Shown here: positions 60,992-64,000 of the stretch, piece after piece
Layout of the letters: the number at the start of each line of letters is the position of its first letter
Position numbering within the stretch: position 1 is the stretch's first letter
Origin: Palsa-295 sp963781105
GTDB taxonomy: Bacteria > Acidobacteriota > Terriglobia > Acidiferrales > UBA7541
Length of the DNA stretch: 64,000 nt
Assembly (NCBI GenBank): GCA_963781105.1
Contig: CAWAED010000003.1
Span: forward strand, 434,001 to 498,000
Direction: 5' to 3'
Position numbers and translations under genes: made by a program
The notes under the pieces: model-generated
The model's database searches: none
The model's input: the letters and a program-made list of their open reading frames with translations, nothing else
Told to the model about the DNA's origin: nothing

Positions 60992-62287
60992 TTAACGCTG
61001 GAATCGGCTGGGTCCGAATCTCTGCAAAGAGTGATTGCAAGCATTCGCGGGCAAAAGGGAATGCGGGTGTGTACGCGCGAAATCTGCCATCGAAGTGCCT
61101 ATGCGTTCGGCTGTCGGGGTCAAAAGATAGGCGTGAATGTCACCCGCATGGGGCCCGGTTAGCACCGTTCCCATACCCGAGATTTGTCCGCGGTCATTGA
61201 TATTGCTCGCCGAGATTATGAAGAGGTTGGAATCCGCGGGAATTAGCGTATTAAGGTCGGTCATCACACCATCCTGCCAGATGAAGCCGCGAGACCAGTT
61301 GAAACTGGAGTCAAAGTTGTTTCCCACCACTTGGCCCCGGTTGTTGATGCCGGTGGCAAAGGCGGCGAAATCTCCCGGCAGAACGCCGAGGCTTGTGACT
61401 GCGCCGTCCGCGCCGCTTAGCCAGGCCGCGGCATAGAAGGTGGTGCCGTCAGCAGTGCCGACTTGCCCGGCGATTTGGCCGCGGGTGTTAATGGCGTAGC
61501 CGAAATTGGAACCTGTACCTCCGAGATCCTGAAGCACGAAGGCAGTCTTGTCTTTCCACACTACGGCGTGTATCGCTGTGGTGCAGCTTCCCGAGTAGCC
61601 TACGGCTTGGCCTTGATCGTTAATCCCGAATGCGACACCGTCTGGATCGTTAGCTATCAGAGGAAGAGCTTCGGCGCTGCCTCTTGCCCACAACGCCGGC
61701 AACGTAATCCGATTGTTGGTGGTGCCGGCTGGGCAGGTGGGGTCCACGGGACCGTTTTCCGCATATCCGACGGCTTCTCCGCGGTTATTGATGGCGCTGG
61801 CCTGCCCATTATTTCCGCCGAGGGTCGGAAGAGCGCTCATGTGGCCGTTTCGCCAAAGAAACGGAACGCAGGTAAGGTGTGTGCCGAAGCCGCAAATGTC
61901 TTCGCCGTTCGGATCTGGATCCGCAGTTTCGGACTGACCGACGGCTTCCCCGCGGTCGTTAATCCCGCCCCAGTTAATCCAACTGTTGCCGTCGGGTTTT
62001 CCAAGCGTGCCCAGGTCAATGTTGAATCCGTAGATGCTTATCACCGCGCGGCCCCTAGCAACGGTCGTAAACAAACTACTCTCGGGAGGGTTCACCGTCC
62101 CATCCATGTTCTCCGTCCAACCCTGGTTATTGAGGCCCATGGCCATGCTGAAGTTGTCTTTGCTGTTGTTAATACCCAAATCGGTGATTTTGTAGGCCGT
62201 CTGAGCGACTACATCGCTGCAGCAAGCCAGAAGAATCATCGTAACTACGGATATCGAGAAAATTCGCAACAACCTCAGCACGCTCAT
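60992..62287 (-). CDS. HAF-repeat secreted protein
   Basis: ATG 62287 is chosen (AAAGGAGAACCT just upstream; signal peptide MSVLRLLRIFSISVVTMILL); a longer in-frame start at 62578 adds 97 unlike residues. About 431 residues. The body is a series of HAF-type repeats: INDRGEAVGQSE, INNRGEAVGYAE, INDQGQAVGYSG, INTRGQIAGQVG, INNRGQVVGNNF, INDRGQISGMG, each followed by HAxxW-like segments (AVVWKD, AAAWLSG, GFIWQDG). Likely a beta-propeller outside the membrane, role unknown. The last ~35 residues run into the integrase relic and may be a replaced C-terminus. Confidence 0.85.
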   Translation of the reverse strand: MSVLRLLRIFSISVVTMILLACCSDVVAQTAYKITDLGINNSKDNFSMAMGLNNQGWTENMDGTVNPPESSLFTTVARGRAVISIYGFNIDLGTLGKPDGNSWINWGGINDRGEAVGQSETADPDPNGEDICGFGTHLTCVPFLWRNGHMSALPTLGGNNGQASAINNRGEAVGYAENGPVDPTCPAGTTNNRITLPALWARGSAEALPLIANDPDGVAFGINDQGQAVGYSGSCTTAIHAVVWKDKTAFVLQDLGGTGSNFGYAINTRGQIAGQVGTADGTTFYAAAWLSGADGAVTSLGVLPGDFAAFATGINNRGQVVGNNFDSSFNWSRGFIWQDGVMTDLNTLIPADSNLFIISASNINDRGQISGMGTVLTGPHAGDIHAYLLTPTAERIGTSMADFARTHPHSLLPANACNHSLQRFGPSRFQR

Positions 62288-62640
62288 AGGTTCTCCTTTT
62301 GGGCCGGGCAAAGTCTTCGCGCCGAGATGACTGGCGAGGTGCGGCAGGTGCGGCTCGGCGCTCTGGCAGTTCGTGTGCAGTTGCGAGAAGAATTGATCCA
62401 CAACCTGACGAACTCCTAGTGACCGAGAATTAGGAGGCAGGCCGCATGCCACGTTCAGAACGATTACGTGACACAACAGGCCCAACACTTCAGAGTTCGA
62501 AAACGAGTAGCGGACTGACAAAATCCCGGGACCATCCGAAAAGGGCTGGAACGGCTGTTTCTCCAACTTTTCATACATATTGGCGAGAGGTTATGAAATT
62601 CGAGAACGTCAGGCGCGCAAGTGAGGCCATACAATTCTGA

Positions 62641-62679
62641 TTGACTTTCAGACGATTAAGACATACATACCGGTAGGTA
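62641..62679 (+). promoter_or_regulatory. TetR promoter/operator candidate
   Basis: TACATACCGGTAGGTA (62664-62679) is a 16-bp inverted repeat with one mismatch pair. TTGACT (62641-62646) sits 17 bp before TACATA, a weak -10 that overlaps the left half of the repeat. The gene begins 74 bp on, so autorepression by TetR is plausible. The gap 62288-62752 shows nothing else I recognise. Confidence 0.5.
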
Positions 62680-62752
62680 CGTTAGGCAGGATGGAGTTTC
62701 ATATTGTTGAGCGCGCGTTAGCTCTCTCTTGACGCTCTGAGAGTTACCATAC

Positions 62753-63415
62753 ATGCAGCTTGTTACGTTGGCGGCACGCAAAAATCCGAAGCGTCGAGCG
62801 ACCAGACTGCGTGATGCTGGGCGCACGCGGCAGCGCTTGCTGCAAGCGGCATCCCGCGAGATCTACAGAGCGGGTTTCCAGAGTGCAAGCCTGGACACAA
62901 TTCTGGCCTCCGCCGGCGTCACCAAGGGAGCGCTGTACTACCACTTCAAGAACAAGGAAGCCTTGGGATATGCCGTGGTCGAAGAGGTCATTTCTCCCGA
63001 CGTCCGCGGCACATGGGTGCGGCCTTTAGAGGGTGTCAAGGACCCTATCAGCGCTTTGATCGGCATGGTTCAACGTTTATCCGTGCGGCCCGAGGATGTT
63101 TGCGGAGGCTGTCAACTGAACAATCTGGCGCAGGAAATGTCTCCTCTGGACGCGGGATTCCGGATGCGGCTGGAGGCAATCTTCGATGCCTGGCGCGAGG
63201 CCACTGCCTCCGTTTTGCGCGAGGGCCAGATCAATGGAAGCGTTCGCCGCAGCGTGGAACCCGCTGAGGCCGCCGGCTTACTGATTGCGATGGTCGAAGG
63301 TTACGGCTCGCTGGCAAAGAATGCTCAGGATCCGAAAGTGATAAAGTCGGGGATCAAAAATATCGTGGGCTGGCTGAGGTCTCTGCGCGCGCCGGGCAAC
63401 GGCAAGCGAGGTTGA
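62753..63415 (+). CDS. TetR/AcrR-family transcription regulator
   Basis: 220 residues: N-terminal DNA-binding domain (~24-70) with LLQAASREIYRAGFQSASLD, ASAGVTKGALYYHFKNKEAL (the HTH and YYHFxxKExL hallmark), then a helical ligand-binding domain (VCGGCQLNNLAQEMSPLDAG). The G-C-x-L-N-NLAxE pattern is common in a TetR subgroup with unidentified ligands. The ATG follows no strong ribosome site. The NTF2-like gene lies 125 bp downstream on the same strand and may be under its control. Confidence 0.93.
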   Translation: MQLVTLAARKNPKRRATRLRDAGRTRQRLLQAASREIYRAGFQSASLDTILASAGVTKGALYYHFKNKEALGYAVVEEVISPDVRGTWVRPLEGVKDPISALIGMVQRLSVRPEDVCGGCQLNNLAQEMSPLDAGFRMRLEAIFDAWREATASVLREGQINGSVRRSVEPAEAAGLLIAMVEGYGSLAKNAQDPKVIKSGIKNIVGWLRSLRAPGNGKRG

Positions 63416-63540
63416 TGGCATCGATGTCCCGAGGGGCAGTGTTGGATTGCGACATACCAACCGGTTCGTATTCTCGGACAGTCAAGCATGGCGAGTGAGC
63501 GAAGCGTTTCAAACTACATGATGAAAAAGGAGAACGAACA

Positions 63541-64000
63541 ATGACAAGGGTCGCAGTGTCGCGAAGAAATCTGCTCGCTACGGGAGCCTGCGCGCTGGTT
63601 GGTGCCGTGAGCCTGCCGGAACTGGCTAGGGCCAGCACATTCGGAGGGCAGAACTTAACGACCGAGGAGGTCGTCCGAAAGTGGTATGCAGGCTGGGGGC
63701 AGAAAGATTGGGGCCCACTGGATATCCTGCTCGCCGACGACTTCACCTTTTCAAGCGCTGCCGGCGACGACCACATCAGCAAAAGCGCTTTCAAAAAGCA
63801 ATGCTGGGAAACGCAGATCAATTTCATCGGGCATTTTGACCTGGAGAGAGTCGCCACCGGCCCGGATGATGCTTTTGTGAAATATCTTTGCTACACCACG
63901 AACGGTAAATCGCTCCGGAATGTGGAGTATCTCCGAATCAAGGACGGAAAGCTGCAATCCATTGAGTGTTATTTCGGCGCGCAATCCAGCTTTCCGTCAG
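63541..64000 (+). CDS. Tat-exported NTF2/SnoaL-like protein, 3' end outside window
   Basis: ATG 63541 after AAAGGAGAACG, a strong ribosome site; 153 codons visible, no stop. The lead MTRVAVSRRNLLATGACALV has a twin-Arg motif (SRRNLLA), so export in folded form is likely. The mature part, EEVVRKWYAGWGQKDWGPLD, ILLADDFTFSSA, FKKQCWETQINFIGHFDLER and VEYLRIKDGKLQSIECYFG, fits an NTF2/SnoaL-like cone (ketosteroid isomerase fold). The ligand or reaction is unknown. It lies next to the TetR gene. Confidence 0.85.
   Translation, partial: MTRVAVSRRNLLATGACALVGAVSLPELARASTFGGQNLTTEEVVRKWYAGWGQKDWGPLDILLADDFTFSSAAGDDHISKSAFKKQCWETQINFIGHFDLERVATGPDDAFVKYLCYTTNGKSLRNVEYLRIKDGKLQSIECYFGAQSSFPS

Noticed and set aside
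62288..62578. 97-residue extension of the HAF-repeat protein
   Set aside because: It precedes a clear signal peptide and ribosome site at 62287 and would place the signal sequence internally.
1..64000. CRISPR array, rRNA or tRNA genes
   Set aside because: No regularly spaced direct repeats and no recognisable tRNA or rRNA sequence on either strand by eye.

Overview
The window looks like chromosomal DNA from a soil-type Acidobacteriota (Koribacter/Terriglobia-like). This is inferred from about 60% GC, a VWFA-related protein of the acidobacterial type, FWRLNV/Gly-rich secreted proteins, three PknB-like kinases with beta-propeller or TPR ectodomains, DUF2934, HAF-repeat, Big-like lipoprotein and PEP-CTERM genes, and many hairpin repeats between genes. 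No rRNA, tRNA or CRISPR array was recognised.

Layout. 0-8.7 kb: secreted proteins, a cold-shock gene, an IS5-type element inserted exactly at the stop codon of a large lipoprotein gene, and a satD-like/DUF3307 gene pair with paired palindromic operators. 8.8-14.5 kb: an OmpR/CpxA-like two-component system, a PilZ plus degenerate-receiver protein, and a diheme DUF1111 oxidoreductase. 14.5-23 kb: secreted proteins, a VWA protein, a YncE-like propeller, YceH and a TPR protein, separated by multi-hairpin repeats. 23-32.7 kb: first IS1182 copy, a nucleotide pyrophosphatase-like enzyme, an ABM monooxygenase, small regulators, tandem Crp/Fnr proteins, a receiver protein, a YbiT-like ABC-F ATPase and a frameshifting IS5/IS427-type element. 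32.7-34.1 kb: gene-free, repeat-rich DNA. 34.1-43.6 kb: two Ser/Thr kinases, an ICMT-like methyltransferase and an M48 peptidase/WD40 protein. 43.9-61 kb: a plastic region with frameshifted, stop-interrupted and truncated genes, five stand-alone receiver domains plus one remnant, small zinc-ribbon proteins, a second IS1182 copy, a third kinase and an integrase remnant. 61-64 kb: a HAF-repeat protein, then a TetR regulator with an operator-like palindrome and a Tat-exported NTF2-like protein cut by the window edge.

The best candidate for an undescribed system is the satD-like/DUF3307 pair (7.1-8.7 kb). A protein with class-III-cyclase-like signature residues and a C-terminal HTH is followed by a membrane protein. 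Two operator pairs, each with the same 28-bp period, lie at the promoter and between the genes. The satD promoter has a perfect TATAAT and leaves almost no 5' leader. All functional statements come from reading motifs by eye; no database search or folding was run.
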